Shown one piece after another: positions 24,508 to 33,381 of a stretch of DNA of 54,878 nucleotides (positions are counted from its first letter, which is position 1; each line of letters begins with the position of its first letter). The notes beneath the pieces are model-generated. The model saw only the letters and a program-made list of their open reading frames with translations. It was not told where the DNA came from and ran no database searches. The stretch is from an uncultured Pseudoflavonifractor sp. (GTDB lineage Bacteria > Bacillota > Clostridia > Oscillospirales > Oscillospiraceae). The position numbers and the translations under genes are program-made. The stretch lies in NCBI RefSeq assembly GCF_944387275.1, contig NZ_CALXEG010000016.1, forward strand, positions 1 to 54,878, given 5' to 3'.

Positions 24508-27500
24508 TCAGGTCATGGTAAAGAGCATCTTGGCCACTTCGCCCCGGCGGAGCGGGTCGGAGGGCATGATCTTGTTCTCATAGCCGCTGATGACCCCCTG
24601 GGCCACCAGGGTCTTGACGTAGGCCAGGGACCAGTCAGGCACGCTGGCGGCGTCGTCAAAGGTGAGCTCGGCCTGGGCGTACCCCTGGGCCTGGACCCGG
24701 CCCAGAATGGTCATGGCCTCGGCCCGGCTGATGGTGGCGGCGGCGTTGGCGCTCAGGTTGCCCGCGCCGTCGCTGCTCCCCTTCAGATACCCCAGGGCGT
24801 ACATGGTCTTGACCCCGGCCAGGGCCCAGTCGGGGATCTGGGCCGCGTCCACAAAGGGCAGCGTCACATCGCTGTACTGGCTCATGTCCACCCCCAGCCA
24901 GCGGGCCACCATGGCGAAGAACTCCCCTCTGGTGATGGTCCGGTCGGGCTGGAACTGGAGGGTGCCGTCGGCCTCATTGGGCACGCCGGTGGTGATGCCC
25001 CGCTGGTAGAGGTAATCGGCGTAGCTGGCGGCCCAGTGGCCCTGGGTGTCGGTGAAGGCGGAGGTGGCGGTCCCCGCGGCGCTCTGGGTGGCGCTGCCCC
25101 GGCCCAGGTTGCCCGACGCGTCGGACACGGTGACCGTCACCCGGTGGAGGCCGTTGTCGGCAGCGGGCAGGGTGGCCGTCAGGGTGGAGTTGGCGGCATT
25201 CCAGGTGAAGTCCATGGTCTTGCCGTCATAGGTCAGGGTGATCTGGCTCTTGTCGAACTGCTTGTCCACGTCGTCGGACACCACGGCGGTAATGCCGCCG
25301 GACAGGTTCACCGACACGGTGGGGCTGGTGGTGTCCTGGATGGCCTCGTTGGAGGTGGTGAGCTGGTCCAGGTACACCGTGCCGCCGGTGCTCTCCCCGC
25401 CGCCGTAGATGAAGTTGATGGACCGGATGGCGGCGGCGTTGGCGGGCAGCTGAGCCGAGACGTACTTCCAGCCGGTGAAGTTCAGGCTGGTGAGGGCCAC
25501 CTCGCTGGTGGCGCCCTGGAGGTCGGCGATGGTGGCGGTGAGGCTGTTGCCCGAGCCGTCGCCGTAGATCCACAGGTTGAGCCGCTTCTCCCCCTCGGCG
25601 ATGGTCAGGGTGGTGGTCAGGCTGGCGGTGCCGGCGGTCTTGGCGTCGTAGGCCACCCGAAGGCTGGCGCTGCCGCTGTGGACGTAGTCGGAGGCGGTCT
25701 CCTGACTGAGCTGGACCGCCGCCGTGCCGCCCACGGAGGCAATGCTCTTTTCAAAGGTCTCCAGGATCTTCACATGGCCCGCCACGGTGACCGGGATGGT
25801 CACGGTGGTGCCCCCCGCCGACACGGTCAGGCTGCCGCTGGCGGTCTTGTCGCCGGCGGTGATGACGCCGTTGGCGTCCACCGTGCCCACCGCCGGGTCC
25901 AGGGTCCAGGTGAAGCAGGTGTCCTGGGCGGTGAGGGCCAGGGTGCGGTAGACGGCGCTGGCCTTCAGGTCAAGGGTGCCGCCCGGCTCCAGGTTGACCG
26001 AGGTGACGGCCGCGCCGCTGGCCTCACTGGAGATGGTAATCTTGTCCGGCTTCTTCACCACGGTCATGGTGGTGTACCCGCTGGCCGTGCCGCTGGCGGC
26101 GGTGACCTGGGTGGTGCCGCTCTCACTGCCGGCGGTGAAGAGGCCGTTGGTGTCCACCGAGCCGTCCCCGTTGCGGATGGACCAGGTGACGGGCACGGAG
26201 GTGCTCATAGCATAGTAGGAGGTGTCCACAGGGGTGGCGGTGAGCTGCACCTGGGCCCCCGAGAGAACCAGCGCCTCGCTGGGGGTCACATAGAAGCTGC
26301 CCAGCTCTCCGGTGGGCTTCAGGTCGGTGGCCAGGAAGAGGGCCACGCTGTTGGCCCGCTGGCTGCCGTCGGAGGGCTTGTTGAGCACCCCCAGCTTGTC
26401 CCCGTTGGGGGCGGTGGCGCCGATGGTGGTGGAGCCGCCGCCGTCCAGGCTGATGGCGTCCACACAGCCCAGCTCCACCAGGCGCATGGCCACCTGGGTC
26501 AGGCTGGCGCCCACGCTGTACCCGGGCTGCTTGCCGTCAATGGTGTAGAAGATCACGGTGCCGTCGGACTTCACGCCCACGGCGGTGTAGGCCGTCTGGC
26601 CGGAGGGCAGGCCGCTCTCCACCTTGCCGGCGGTGACCAGCTTGTACAGTCCGCCCATGGCCTGGTCGGCCTCCTGCCAGATGTTGTCGGTGGTGGTCAC
26701 GTCGATGTCGATCAGGTCGCCCGCCTTGAGGCTCTTCACGTTGGACAGCCAGTAGGAATTGGCCTGGTTGTTGATGGACAGGACCACCTTGCCCTCAGGG
26801 ATGGCGATGGAGCCGGTGGACTCCAGCACCTGCTCCACCCTGTAGGTCACACGGCTGCCGATCATGAACTCGCTGCTCTGGGTCAGGGTGCCCTTGACCT
26901 CCTTGGCCGGGTCGGCCTCGTTGCCGGTGTGGGACCCGCCGGTCAGGTCCTCGGAGCCGGTGATGTCCTCACCGCTGGAGGCGGAAGTGCTGTCCTCCGC
27001 CGCCTCCTGGCTCTGCTTGGACACGTCCAGGTCCACGTTGACGCTCTCCCCCACGTCGTCCAGCACCGGGGTCAGGATCACATCCACGCCGGGCTGGGTG
27101 TTCTGGGTGGTGGCGCCGAAGTCGTCGGTAAAGAGGACCATGCCGTCGCTGAGCCGGACCTTGTTGATGCCGCCGGTCACCTGGAAGGTGGTGTTGTGGA
27201 AGGTGGCGGTCACCGTCAGGTCGGGCTTGCCGATGAAGGCGGTTCCGTCGCTGCGGAAGCCGATGGCGTAGTAGCCCTGGTTGTTGGTGCCGGGCACGGA
27301 GCGGAGCACGCCGTCGGTGATGACCGTGCCCAGGGGCTCGCCGGTGGCCATCACGTACAGGTCTCCGTTGATGCCGCCCACCAGCCGCTTGCCCTCGCCC
27401 TCCAGCCGCTGGGCCATGGTGGTGAGGGTCTCCCGGCTGGTGACCTTGTCGCCGTAGGCCACCACGGGGGTCACGTTCTTGTTGGGCGTGTAGGTGAAAT

Positions 27501-27690
27501 ACCGCTCGGTCCGCAGATCCGAGTATGTATCGCTCCAGAAGATCTGGTGCGTCAGCTCAGTGCCTGCGGACAGGTTCACCGTCCCGGTCTGTATGTCGTG
27601 TCCCAGCGCCTCGGAGGCCCACGCCGCCGGGGCAAGTCCCAGGGCGGCGGCCAGCGCCAGGGCAATGGTGCGTCTGAAAATTGGCTTCAT
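24508..27690 (-). CDS. Secreted SLH-anchored phosphodiester glycosidase (NAGPA/DUF2233 family)
   Basis: A 1060-residue surface protein. A signal peptide (1-26, ending PAAWAS) leads to a NAGPA-type phosphodiester glycosidase domain (about 60-450), with VGGINGDLY, YYAIGFRSDG and the hallmark DAISLDGGGSTTI. In between is an Asp/Ser/Glu-rich insert (about 230-265). Beta-sandwich modules follow: Ig/BIG2-like (about 465-650), a carbohydrate-binding-like unit (ETFEKSIASVGG to YLDQLTTS, about 655-785) and another Ig-like unit. Three SLH repeats close the protein (about 880-1060; GHWAASYADYLYQRGITTG, PDWALAGVKTMYALGYL, PDWSLAYVKTLVAQGVI). It should be held on secondary wall polymers and uncap phospho-linked sugars. 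The substrate is an inference from the family. Confidence 0.88.
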   Translation of the reverse strand: MKPIFRRTIALALAAALGLAPAAWASEALGHDIQTGTVNLSAGTELTHQIFWSDTYSDLRTERYFTYTPNKNVTPVVAYGDKVTSRETLTTMAQRLEGEGKRLVGGINGDLYVMATGEPLGTVITDGVLRSVPGTNNQGYYAIGFRSDGTAFIGKPDLTVTATFHNTTFQVTGGINKVRLSDGMVLFTDDFGATTQNTQPGVDVILTPVLDDVGESVNVDLDVSKQSQEAAEDSTSASSGEDITGSEDLTGGSHTGNEADPAKEVKGTLTQSSEFMIGSRVTYRVEQVLESTGSIAIPEGKVVLSINNQANSYWLSNVKSLKAGDLIDIDVTTTDNIWQEADQAMGGLYKLVTAGKVESGLPSGQTAYTAVGVKSDGTVIFYTIDGKQPGYSVGASLTQVAMRLVELGCVDAISLDGGGSTTIGATAPNGDKLGVLNKPSDGSQRANSVALFLATDLKPTGELGSFYVTPSEALVLSGAQVQLTATPVDTSYYAMSTSVPVTWSIRNGDGSVDTNGLFTAGSESGTTQVTAASGTASGYTTMTVVKKPDKITISSEASGAAVTSVNLEPGGTLDLKASAVYRTLALTAQDTCFTWTLDPAVGTVDANGVITAGDKTASGSLTVSAGGTTVTIPVTVAGHVKILETFEKSIASVGGTAAVQLSQETASDYVHSGSASLRVAYDAKTAGTASLTTTLTIAEGEKRLNLWIYGDGSGNSLTATIADLQGATSEVALTSLNFTGWKYVSAQLPANAAAIRSINFIYGGGESTGGTVYLDQLTTSNEAIQDTTSPTVSVNLSGGITAVVSDDVDKQFDKSQITLTYDGKTMDFTWNAANSTLTATLPAADNGLHRVTVTVSDASGNLGRGSATQSAAGTATSAFTDTQGHWAASYADYLYQRGITTGVPNEADGTLQFQPDRTITRGEFFAMVARWLGVDMSQYSDVTLPFVDAAQIPDWALAGVKTMYALGYLKGSSDGAGNLSANAAATISRAEAMTILGRVQAQGYAQAELTFDDAASVPDWSLAYVKTLVAQGVISGYENKIMPSDPLRRGEVAKMLFTMT

Positions 27691-27743
27691 GCTCTCCTCC
27701 TGTCATGCGTGGTTACGCGCTGCATTGGTTGGACTTATGTCCC

Positions 27744-27775
27744 ATTATGTTAACATAATCTTTCTCTATTGTAAA
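27744..27775 (-). promoter_or_regulatory. Promoter and 16-bp palindrome before the SLH glycosidase gene
   Basis: Minus strand TTTACA (complement of 27770-27775)-N17-TAACAT (complement of 27747-27752). The -10 lies inside a perfect palindrome, ATTATGTTAACATAAT (27744-27759), which looks like an operator for an unknown repressor. Confidence 0.6.
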
Positions 27776-27809
27776 CAGGCTATCTCCTGGTAATACCAGA
27801 ATTCTTTCG

Positions 27810-29039
27810 TCAGTTCTCCGGCTTTTTCCCCTCGTCCCCCGGCTTTTTCTTCCCGAAGGCCGCCCTGGCCTTGGGCAGCAGCTCGGAGAGCGCCGCCTTC
27901 TCCTGGACCTCCAGCAGCTCGCCGATGAGCTGGTTGGAGATGAGAAAGCCCTGGGGGGTGAAATGCCAGCGGGTATCCTGCCGTGCGGCCCAGCCGTGGT
28001 GCTCAAACTCGGCCAGCTTCTGCTCAATGGGCTCGAAGTTCATGTAATACTGCCTGCGGTACTCCCACTCCTCAATGCCCCGGGTGGTGCGCATGCGGAG
28101 CATCAGGTATTCGCCGCCCCGCTCCCGCTTGGGGATGAGCTCGGACTCGTCGATGACCGCGCCCCCCTCCAGCACGCCGGAGATGTAGCCGTCCAGGTCC
28201 TTGATAAAGGAGTAGCGCCGGCCGCCGAAGTCGGAGTGGGCGCCGGGGCCCAGGCCCAGGTAGGGCTTGCCCATCCAGTACTTCAGGTTGTGCCGGGACT
28301 GGTAGCCGCACTGGGCGAAGTTGGAGATCTCATACTGCCGGTATCCCGCCTGTTCCAGCCGGTCCACCATCCACAGGTACATGTCCGCCTGGGTATCGTC
28401 GTCGGGCAGCACCTCGCCCCGGGACACCCGCTGCCAGAGGGGGGTGCCCTCCTCCACCTTCAGCCCGTAGCAGGACAGGTGCTCCGGCTTCAGGGCCAGA
28501 ATCTGCTCCACGCTCTCCTGCCAGGAGGCCATGTCCTGGCCGGGCAGGCCGTAGATCAGGTCCAGGGACAGGTTTTTGATCTTGGCCTCCCGGACGGCGG
28601 CCACCGCCTGGCAGGTCTGCTCAAAGGTGTGGGGCCGGTGAATGGCCCGCAGCTCCTGGTCGCAGGCGGTCTGGGCCCCCAGGGAGATCCGGTTCACCCC
28701 GGCCCGGCGGAGGCGCCGCAGCATCTTTGCGTCCACGCTGTCCGGGTTGGCCTCCATGGTCACCTCGGCCTCCCGGCTCACGTCAAACCGCTTCTTCACC
28801 GCCCGCACCAGCTCGGCGATCCGCTTCTCCCCGTAGAAGCTGGGGGTGCCGCCGCCGAAATAGATGGTGTCCACCTGATATCCCTTGGCAAAGGGCGCCG
28901 TCTCCTTGATGTGGGCCAGCAGGGCCTTCTGGTAGTCGTCCATCCGGTCCTCCTTCCCCGCCAGGGAGTAGAAGTCGCAGTAGTCGCACTTGCTGCGGCA
29001 GAAGGGGATATGGATGTAAATACCCAGCTTTTCCGTCAT
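27810..29039 (-). CDS. hemW: HemW-like radical SAM heme chaperone
   Basis: A 409-residue radical SAM protein related to coproporphyrinogen III oxidase. The iron-sulphur motif is C14-x3-C18-x2-C21 (CRSKCDYCDFYS), followed by TIYFGGGTPS and the SAM-binding EANPDSV, and the HemN C-terminal domain with GLGPGAHSD and YLMLRMRTTRGI. It has Phe where true HemN oxidases carry the extra Cys after the cluster motif, which fits HemW, a heme-handling chaperone that lacks oxidase activity. The Lys/Pro-rich tail is unusual but short. The 119-bp gap behind it holds the next gene's promoter, so it is probably its own transcript. Confidence 0.88.
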   Translation of the reverse strand: MTEKLGIYIHIPFCRSKCDYCDFYSLAGKEDRMDDYQKALLAHIKETAPFAKGYQVDTIYFGGGTPSFYGEKRIAELVRAVKKRFDVSREAEVTMEANPDSVDAKMLRRLRRAGVNRISLGAQTACDQELRAIHRPHTFEQTCQAVAAVREAKIKNLSLDLIYGLPGQDMASWQESVEQILALKPEHLSCYGLKVEEGTPLWQRVSRGEVLPDDDTQADMYLWMVDRLEQAGYRQYEISNFAQCGYQSRHNLKYWMGKPYLGLGPGAHSDFGGRRYSFIKDLDGYISGVLEGGAVIDESELIPKRERGGEYLMLRMRTTRGIEEWEYRRQYYMNFEPIEQKLAEFEHHGWAARQDTRWHFTPQGFLISNQLIGELLEVQEKAALSELLPKARAAFGKKKPGDEGKKPEN

Positions 29040-29152
29040 AGAGGGGCACCTCGTTCCTTGGTTTCTAAATTAGGTATTATACCCTCTCCGCCCCCCTCAC
29101 TCAAGGCCGGAAATGTGAATTTTCCGGACAACGGAATTTTTTCCATTTCCCC

Positions 29153-29202
29153 TTGACTTCCATGTAAAGTATGCTATACTTTTATCGTAAAGCAAGCTTT
29201 AC
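29153..29202 (+). promoter_or_regulatory. Promoter with two operator-like repeats before a small HTH gene
   Basis: TTGACT (29153-29158)-N16-TATACT (29175-29180). Two related inverted repeats overlap or follow it: AAAGTA-N5-TACTTT around the -10, and GTAAAGC-AA-GCTTTAC (29187-29202) just downstream. Both share GTAAAG, suggesting binding of the HTH product to its own promoter. Confidence 0.6.
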
Positions 29203-29227
29203 TTTTTCACAAGGAGGACTGTATGCC

Positions 29228-29431
29228 TTGAAGAACCGCATCGCCCAGCTAAGGAAGGAAGGCCGCGTCACCCAGGAGGAGCTGGCCGAGGCCGTGGGGG
29301 TCACCCGGCAGACCATCATCTCCCTGGAGAACGGGCGGTACAACGCCTCCCTGCTGCTGGCCCACAAGCTGGCCCGATATTTCCACCTGACCATTGAAGA
29401 GCTGTTTCTGTTTGAGGAGGATGAGACATGA
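29228..29431 (+). CDS. Small HTH (XRE-type) transcriptional regulator
   Basis: A 67-residue regulator that is almost only a lambda-repressor-like helix-turn-helix: RIAQLRKEGRVTQEELAEAV, then GVTRQTIISLENGRYNASL and a third helix, ending in an acidic tail FLFEEDET. The start is TTG 29228 with GGAGG 10 bases upstream; the ATG just before it is in another frame and runs into TGA at once. Proteins of this size usually repress an operon of small membrane proteins, which is what follows: the next start codon overlaps this stop (ATGA). Self-repression through the GTAAAG repeats is likely. Confidence 0.87.
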   Translation: MKNRIAQLRKEGRVTQEELAEAVGVTRQTIISLENGRYNASLLLAHKLARYFHLTIEELFLFEEDET

Positions 29432-29646
29432 ACCGGCCCAGACATCCCCTGCCCCCTCTGTTCCGGTTTGGCGTCCTGCTGTTCTGCGCCGGAACCGCCG
29501 CCGGACGCCTGTCCCTGCTGCCCGGCGGAGCCTGTGCCTTTCTGTGCGGCGCGGGGGCAGCCCTGGGCCTTGTGGGGCTCTTCCTGTTCTCCCCCCTGGC
29601 CCGCCCGCTCCGCGTCTGGAAAGCCAACATTTTAAGGAGGTTTTGA
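29428..29646 (+). CDS. Small membrane protein, two helices, unknown function
   Basis: A 72-residue protein with two hydrophobic helices (about 11-30 and 34-56) and basic ends. Its ATG overlaps the stop codon of the HTH regulator, and it ends 2 bp before the next gene, so translation is coupled in the order regulator, this protein, larger membrane protein. It has no motif I recognise. It may be a subunit of, or a partner for, the next protein. Confidence 0.7.
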   Translation: MNRPRHPLPPLFRFGVLLFCAGTAAGRLSLLPGGACAFLCGAGAALGLVGLFLFSPLARPLRVWKANILRRF

Positions 29647-29648
29647 CC

Positions 29649-30116
29649 ATGATCCTTCGTCTCTTTTCCGCCGGCCACGGCGACTATCTGGAGGTGCTCC
29701 GCCGCCGGTGCTGGCTCTTTGGGCTGTGCATCGTCCTGGGCCTGGCCGCCACATGCGCGGGCTTTATTCTGGCCTACATGGAAGCGCCCCTGCCCGACAT
29801 GGCCATGGGCTTCTACGGCGGCTTCGGCACCGGCATCGCCGTCTGCGGCGTGGCGGGGCTGGTCGGTACCCGCCGCACCATGAAGGACCCCAAGAAGCTG
29901 CGGGCCTCCGAGATCAAGGAGACCGATGAGCGGGGCCACGAGGTGACCCGCCGGGCTGTCTCCCTCACCGCGCTGGTGCTCATCATACTCATTTACGTGG
30001 CCATGATGGTGTCCATTGCAGTGAACTTCGCCGTGTTCCTCACCCTTATCGCCACCGCCGCGGTGTTTTTCGCGGTGTTCCTCTCCTCCGTGGCCTACTA
30101 CAACCACAAGCTGTGA
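29649..30116 (+). CDS. Integral membrane protein, four helices, unknown function
   Basis: A 155-residue protein with helices at about 22-44, 52-72, 105-127 and 130-150, and a charged loop between (MKDPKKLRASEIKETDERGHE). The loop containing KETDER resembles that of small DUF2178/DUF3796-like membrane proteins often encoded behind compact HTH regulators in Firmicutes; that family match is tentative. AAGGAGG stands 9 bases before ATG 29649. The stop overlaps a GTG that could begin the rluA-type gene, so the module may be co-transcribed with it. Confidence 0.7.
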   Translation: MILRLFSAGHGDYLEVLRRRCWLFGLCIVLGLAATCAGFILAYMEAPLPDMAMGFYGGFGTGIAVCGVAGLVGTRRTMKDPKKLRASEIKETDERGHEVTRRAVSLTALVLIILIYVAMMVSIAVNFAVFLTLIATAAVFFAVFLSSVAYYNHKL

Positions 30117-30124
30117 GCGGCGGT

Positions 30125-31027
30125 ATGGATTCCCCCCGGCGGCTCAACCTCACCGTAACCCCTGAGCAGACCGGCTGGAAGGTGGACGAACTGCTCCGGG
30201 GACCCCTGGCCCTGTCGGGGACGGTCATCCGGCGGGTGAAGCGGCTGGAGGACGGCATCCTGCTGGACGGTGTCCGGGCCACGGTTGGGGACCGGGTCCG
30301 GGCCGGGCAGGTGCTGTCTGTGGTGGTGGGGGACACGGAGGTATCCGACGCCATCGTCCCCGCTCCCGGCCCCCTGGACATCGTGTACCGGGACCAGGAC
30401 GTGCTGGTGCTCAACAAGGCCCCCGGCGTGGCCGTCCACCCAGGCCCAGGCCATTATTCCGATACAATTGGTAATTTTCTGATGGATTATTACAAAAAAC
30501 AGGGGATTTTGGCGGACTTCCACCCGGTCCACCGGCTGGACCGGGGCACCTCCGGATTGCTGCTGGTGGCCCTCCACGGCCACGCCCAGGAGGTGCTCAA
30601 GGAGCAGCTCCACACTCCCAACTTCCGCCGGGTGTACCTGGCGGTGTGCGAGGGCACGCCGGAGCCCCTCTCCGGCGTCATCGACGCCCCCATCGGCCGG
30701 TTGGAGGGCTCCGTGCTGGCCCGAACCGTGCGGCCAGACGGCCAGCGTGCCGTCACCCATTACCAGACCCTGCGCACCGGGAATGGCCGCTCCCTGGTGC
30801 GTCTGGCGCTGGAGACAGGCCGCACCCACCAGATCCGGGTCCACATGGCCCACCTGGGCCACCCCCTCACCGGGGACTTTCTCTACGGCACCGAGGACCC
30901 TTCCCTCATCCCCCGCCCCGCCCTCCACGCGGCGGAGCTGGCCTTCACCCACCCCATCACCGGCAGGCCCATGGCCTTTACCGCACCTCTCCCCCAGGAT
31001 ATGGCTGCTCTGGTGCCGGAGGAATAA
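30125..31027 (+). CDS. RluA-family RNA pseudouridine synthase
   Basis: A 300-residue enzyme that isomerises uridine in rRNA or tRNA. An N-terminal S4-like region (residues 5-70, LSGTVIRRVKRLEDGILLDG) is followed by the catalytic domain with DQDVLVLNKAPGVAVHPG, the signature HRLDRGTSGLLLVA with the catalytic Asp, and the C-terminal GRTHQIRVHMAHLGHPLTGD. It is of RluD/YjbO type by length. I chose ATG 30125; a GTG four codons earlier would overlap the previous stop codon (GTGA) and is equally possible, although neither has a strong ribosome binding site. The exact target uridine is not readable. Confidence 0.92.
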   Translation: MDSPRRLNLTVTPEQTGWKVDELLRGPLALSGTVIRRVKRLEDGILLDGVRATVGDRVRAGQVLSVVVGDTEVSDAIVPAPGPLDIVYRDQDVLVLNKAPGVAVHPGPGHYSDTIGNFLMDYYKKQGILADFHPVHRLDRGTSGLLLVALHGHAQEVLKEQLHTPNFRRVYLAVCEGTPEPLSGVIDAPIGRLEGSVLARTVRPDGQRAVTHYQTLRTGNGRSLVRLALETGRTHQIRVHMAHLGHPLTGDFLYGTEDPSLIPRPALHAAELAFTHPITGRPMAFTAPLPQDMAALVPEE

Positions 31028-31028
31028 C

Positions 31029-31075
31029 AAAAACGGGTTTTGAACGCGCAGATGTGCGTTCAAAACCCGTTTTTT
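31029..31075. terminator. Bidirectional terminator between the RluA and MATE genes
   Basis: A long stem (AAAACGGGTTTTGAACGC with its complement, loop of nine) with T tract on the right and A tract on the left. It starts 2 bp after the RluA stop and ends just before the stop of the leftward MATE gene. Confidence 0.93.
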
Positions 31076-31076
31076 C

Positions 31077-32465
31077 TTATGCAAGTCCGCAGTATTTCCG
31101 CCAGCGGCCGCTGCGCCACCGGAAGGTACACAGGATGCCCCGGAGGATCAGGTCCACGGCCATGGCGATCCACACCGCCTCCAGTCCCATGCCGAATTGA
31201 AATACCAGCAGAGGCGCCAGGGCGATACGCACGCCCCACATGCACACCAGGCTGACCACCATGGGGAAGCGGACGTCCTGTCCGCCCCGGAGTGCGCCGG
31301 TGAACACGATGGAGGCGGCGAAGAAGGGCTCAGCCACCGACACGATGCGCAGCACCATGGCGGCCTGATCCACCACGGCCTGGTCGGTGTTGAACAGCCC
31401 GGCCAGAGGCGCGGCCAGCAGGAAGAGGAGCACGCCGGTGCCCACGCACAGCCCGAAGCCCAGCAGGCCGGACAGGGTGCCGTAGGCCTCGGCGTCCTCC
31501 CGGCTGCCCTCCCCCACCGACTGGCCCACCAGGGCGGTGGCGGCGTAGGAGATGCCGTAGGCCGGCAGGTAGCACAGCCCCTCGGCGGTGGTGGCAATCT
31601 GATTGGCCGCCAGGGCCACGGTGCCCAGGTGGGCCACCAGGGCGGTCATGGCGATCTGGCCCAGGTTCACAGTGGCCCGCTCGGCGGCGGAGGGCAGGCC
31701 CAGCATGGCCGCCCGGCGGAGGATGGGCCCGTCGGGCCTCAGGCCCTCCCGCAGCCGCACCCGGTACCGGTCCCCCTGACGCAGGGCCACCCACACCATG
31801 GCCACGCCCGAGGCGGTGAGGGCGATGGCGGAGGCGATGGCCGCGCCCGCGGCCCCCAGCCCTGCGCCGGGGATGGTGACCGCCCGGCCAAAGAGTTCTG
31901 CCGGGCGGGTGGGGTAGATGAGAAAGAAGTTGAGCACAATGTTGAGCAGGTTGGCCAGGGTGTTGAGGATGAGGGGGGCCTTGCTGTTGCCCATGCACCG
32001 CAGCACCGCGGAGAACACAATGCCCGCCGAGGCGAAGGGCAGAGCGGCGGTGTAGCACCGCAGATAGGCCACGGCGGCGGGGTACACGTCGGGCTTGGCC
32101 CCCAGCCACAGGGGGATGAACCCGGCCAGCAGCTGGTATACCGTCAGGGCGATCAGCCCGCAGGCAAAGGCGCCCAGCACGCTTTGCCGCAGCACCTGCC
32201 GCACCCGATTGTCGTCCCCGGCGCCCACCGCGTGGGACACCTGCACCGAGAAGCCCACGCCCACACCGGCCAGAATGCCGTTGATGAGCCAGATGGACGC
32301 CGCGTTCACCGACACCGCCGCCGTGCCCCCCGCGCCCAGGGCACCCACCATGGCGGTGTCCACATAGCTGACCATGGTGGCCAGGATCTGTTCCATGATC
32401 GCGGGCCAGGACAGCCGCCACATGGTGCCCATGCGGTGGCCCCCGGCCCGTTGTTTCCATTTCAA
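31077..32465 (-). CDS. MATE-family multidrug/toxin efflux transporter
   Basis: A 462-residue membrane protein with 12 predicted helices in two matching halves, typical of MATE Na+ or H+ antiporters. Hallmarks: LSWPAIMEQILATMVSYVDTAMVG at the start is the family's first helix, the GAGDDNRVR and GRAVTIPGAGLGA loops, and the second-half LGLPSAAERATVNLGQIAM. The start appears to be TTG 32465 (AAAGGA 11 bases upstream); an ATG eleven codons later would still keep all helices. It lies at the end of the leftward mutY-aldehyde dehydrogenase-tdk-radical SAM run. The exported compound is unknown. Confidence 0.92.
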   Translation of the reverse strand: MKWKQRAGGHRMGTMWRLSWPAIMEQILATMVSYVDTAMVGALGAGGTAAVSVNAASIWLINGILAGVGVGFSVQVSHAVGAGDDNRVRQVLRQSVLGAFACGLIALTVYQLLAGFIPLWLGAKPDVYPAAVAYLRCYTAALPFASAGIVFSAVLRCMGNSKAPLILNTLANLLNIVLNFFLIYPTRPAELFGRAVTIPGAGLGAAGAAIASAIALTASGVAMVWVALRQGDRYRVRLREGLRPDGPILRRAAMLGLPSAAERATVNLGQIAMTALVAHLGTVALAANQIATTAEGLCYLPAYGISYAATALVGQSVGEGSREDAEAYGTLSGLLGFGLCVGTGVLLFLLAAPLAGLFNTDQAVVDQAAMVLRIVSVAEPFFAASIVFTGALRGGQDVRFPMVVSLVCMWGVRIALAPLLVFQFGMGLEAVWIAMAVDLILRGILCTFRWRSGRWRKYCGLA

Positions 32466-32500
32466 GCCTTGAATCGTCCTTTCGTCTCCGGCGTGGTGTC

Positions 32501-33376
32501 TTACACCCCGGTCAGGTCAAAATCCGGGATAAAGCCCTCGGTGGCCGAGAGCAGCTCCTGGGTGAAGCCGTCCAGGTCCAGGGCGGAGAAGTATTCCTCC
32601 GCCGCCCGGATCTCCGAGTTTCTGGCCCGGCGGTTGATCTCCGGGTACTCCGGGGCCCGGCCGCAGGGCACGTACTGGCTCATGAGGGAGAAGAGGACGG
32701 TGTGGGGCGGGAACTGCTCCGACACATAGTCCATCACCGCCTTGGCCTCCTGCACCCGGCCGGGCAGGATCAGGTGCCGGATGAGCACGCCTTTTTTCAG
32801 CAGGCCCTCCCCGTCCAGCTCATAGGGGCCGGTCTGGCGCACCATCTCTTTGATGGCGGCCGTGGCCTTCTCCGGGTAGTCGGGCGCGCCGGAGTACCGC
32901 GCTGCCGCGGCGGAATCCAGGTACTTCAGGTCGGGCATGTAGATCTGCACCTTGCCCTCCAGGGAGCGGAGGGTGTTCACCTCGTCGTACCCACCGGTGT
33001 TCCACACCACCGGCACCGGCAGGGGCTCGGCCAGGGCTTTGGCAATGGCGTGGGAGAAGTGGGTGGGGTTGACCAGGTTGATGTTGTGGGCCCCCTGGGC
33101 GATGAGCTCGAAGAAGATCTCCCGCAGCCGCTCCACGGAGATGGTCTTGCCGAAGTTGCCGTGGCTGATAGAGTCGTTCTGGCAGAACACGCACTTGAGG
33201 GAGCAGCCGGAGAAAAAGACGGTGCCCGACCCCCGGGTACCTGAGATAGGCGGTTCCTCCCACATGTGGAGGGCGGCCCGGGCCACCACCGGCAGGGACG
33301 GCATGGCGCACACGCCGTCGCCGGAGGTCTCGGTCCGCTCCGCGCCGCACTTGCGGGGGCAGATGCTGCACTTCAT
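32501..33376 (-). CDS. Radical SAM protein, PflA-like (COG1313 type)
   Basis: A 291-residue radical SAM protein. The cluster motif is CSLKCVFCQN (C-x3-C-x2-C) preceded by TRGSGTVFFSG, and the N-terminus bears extra cysteines (CSICPRKCG and GVCAMP). This pattern fits the COG1313 group, annotated as pyruvate-formate-lyase activating-like, whose true target is unclear. No glycyl radical enzyme is present nearby. The start ATG 33376 lies 5 bp after the tdk stop; a GTG three codons earlier overlaps it (GTGA), so translation is coupled to tdk. Confidence 0.87.
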   Translation of the reverse strand: MKCSICPRKCGAERTETSGDGVCAMPSLPVVARAALHMWEEPPISGTRGSGTVFFSGCSLKCVFCQNDSISHGNFGKTISVERLREIFFELIAQGAHNINLVNPTHFSHAIAKALAEPLPVPVVWNTGGYDEVNTLRSLEGKVQIYMPDLKYLDSAAAARYSGAPDYPEKATAAIKEMVRQTGPYELDGEGLLKKGVLIRHLILPGRVQEAKAVMDYVSEQFPPHTVLFSLMSQYVPCGRAPEYPEINRRARNSEIRAAEEYFSALDLDGFTQELLSATEGFIPDFDLTGV

Positions 33377-33381
33377 GGCGC

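Noticed and set aside
25036..27753. A 905-codon open frame antisense to the SLH glycosidase gene
   Set aside because: It is again a mirror of codon bias: a Gly/His/Val-rich low-complexity translation with no motif, while the sense gene has signal peptide, catalytic and SLH parts.
30113..30124. GTG at 30113 as start of the RluA gene
   Set aside because: It overlaps the previous stop (GTGA) and is possible, but ATG 30125 is a more usual codon and the four extra residues carry no family signal; left as an alternative.
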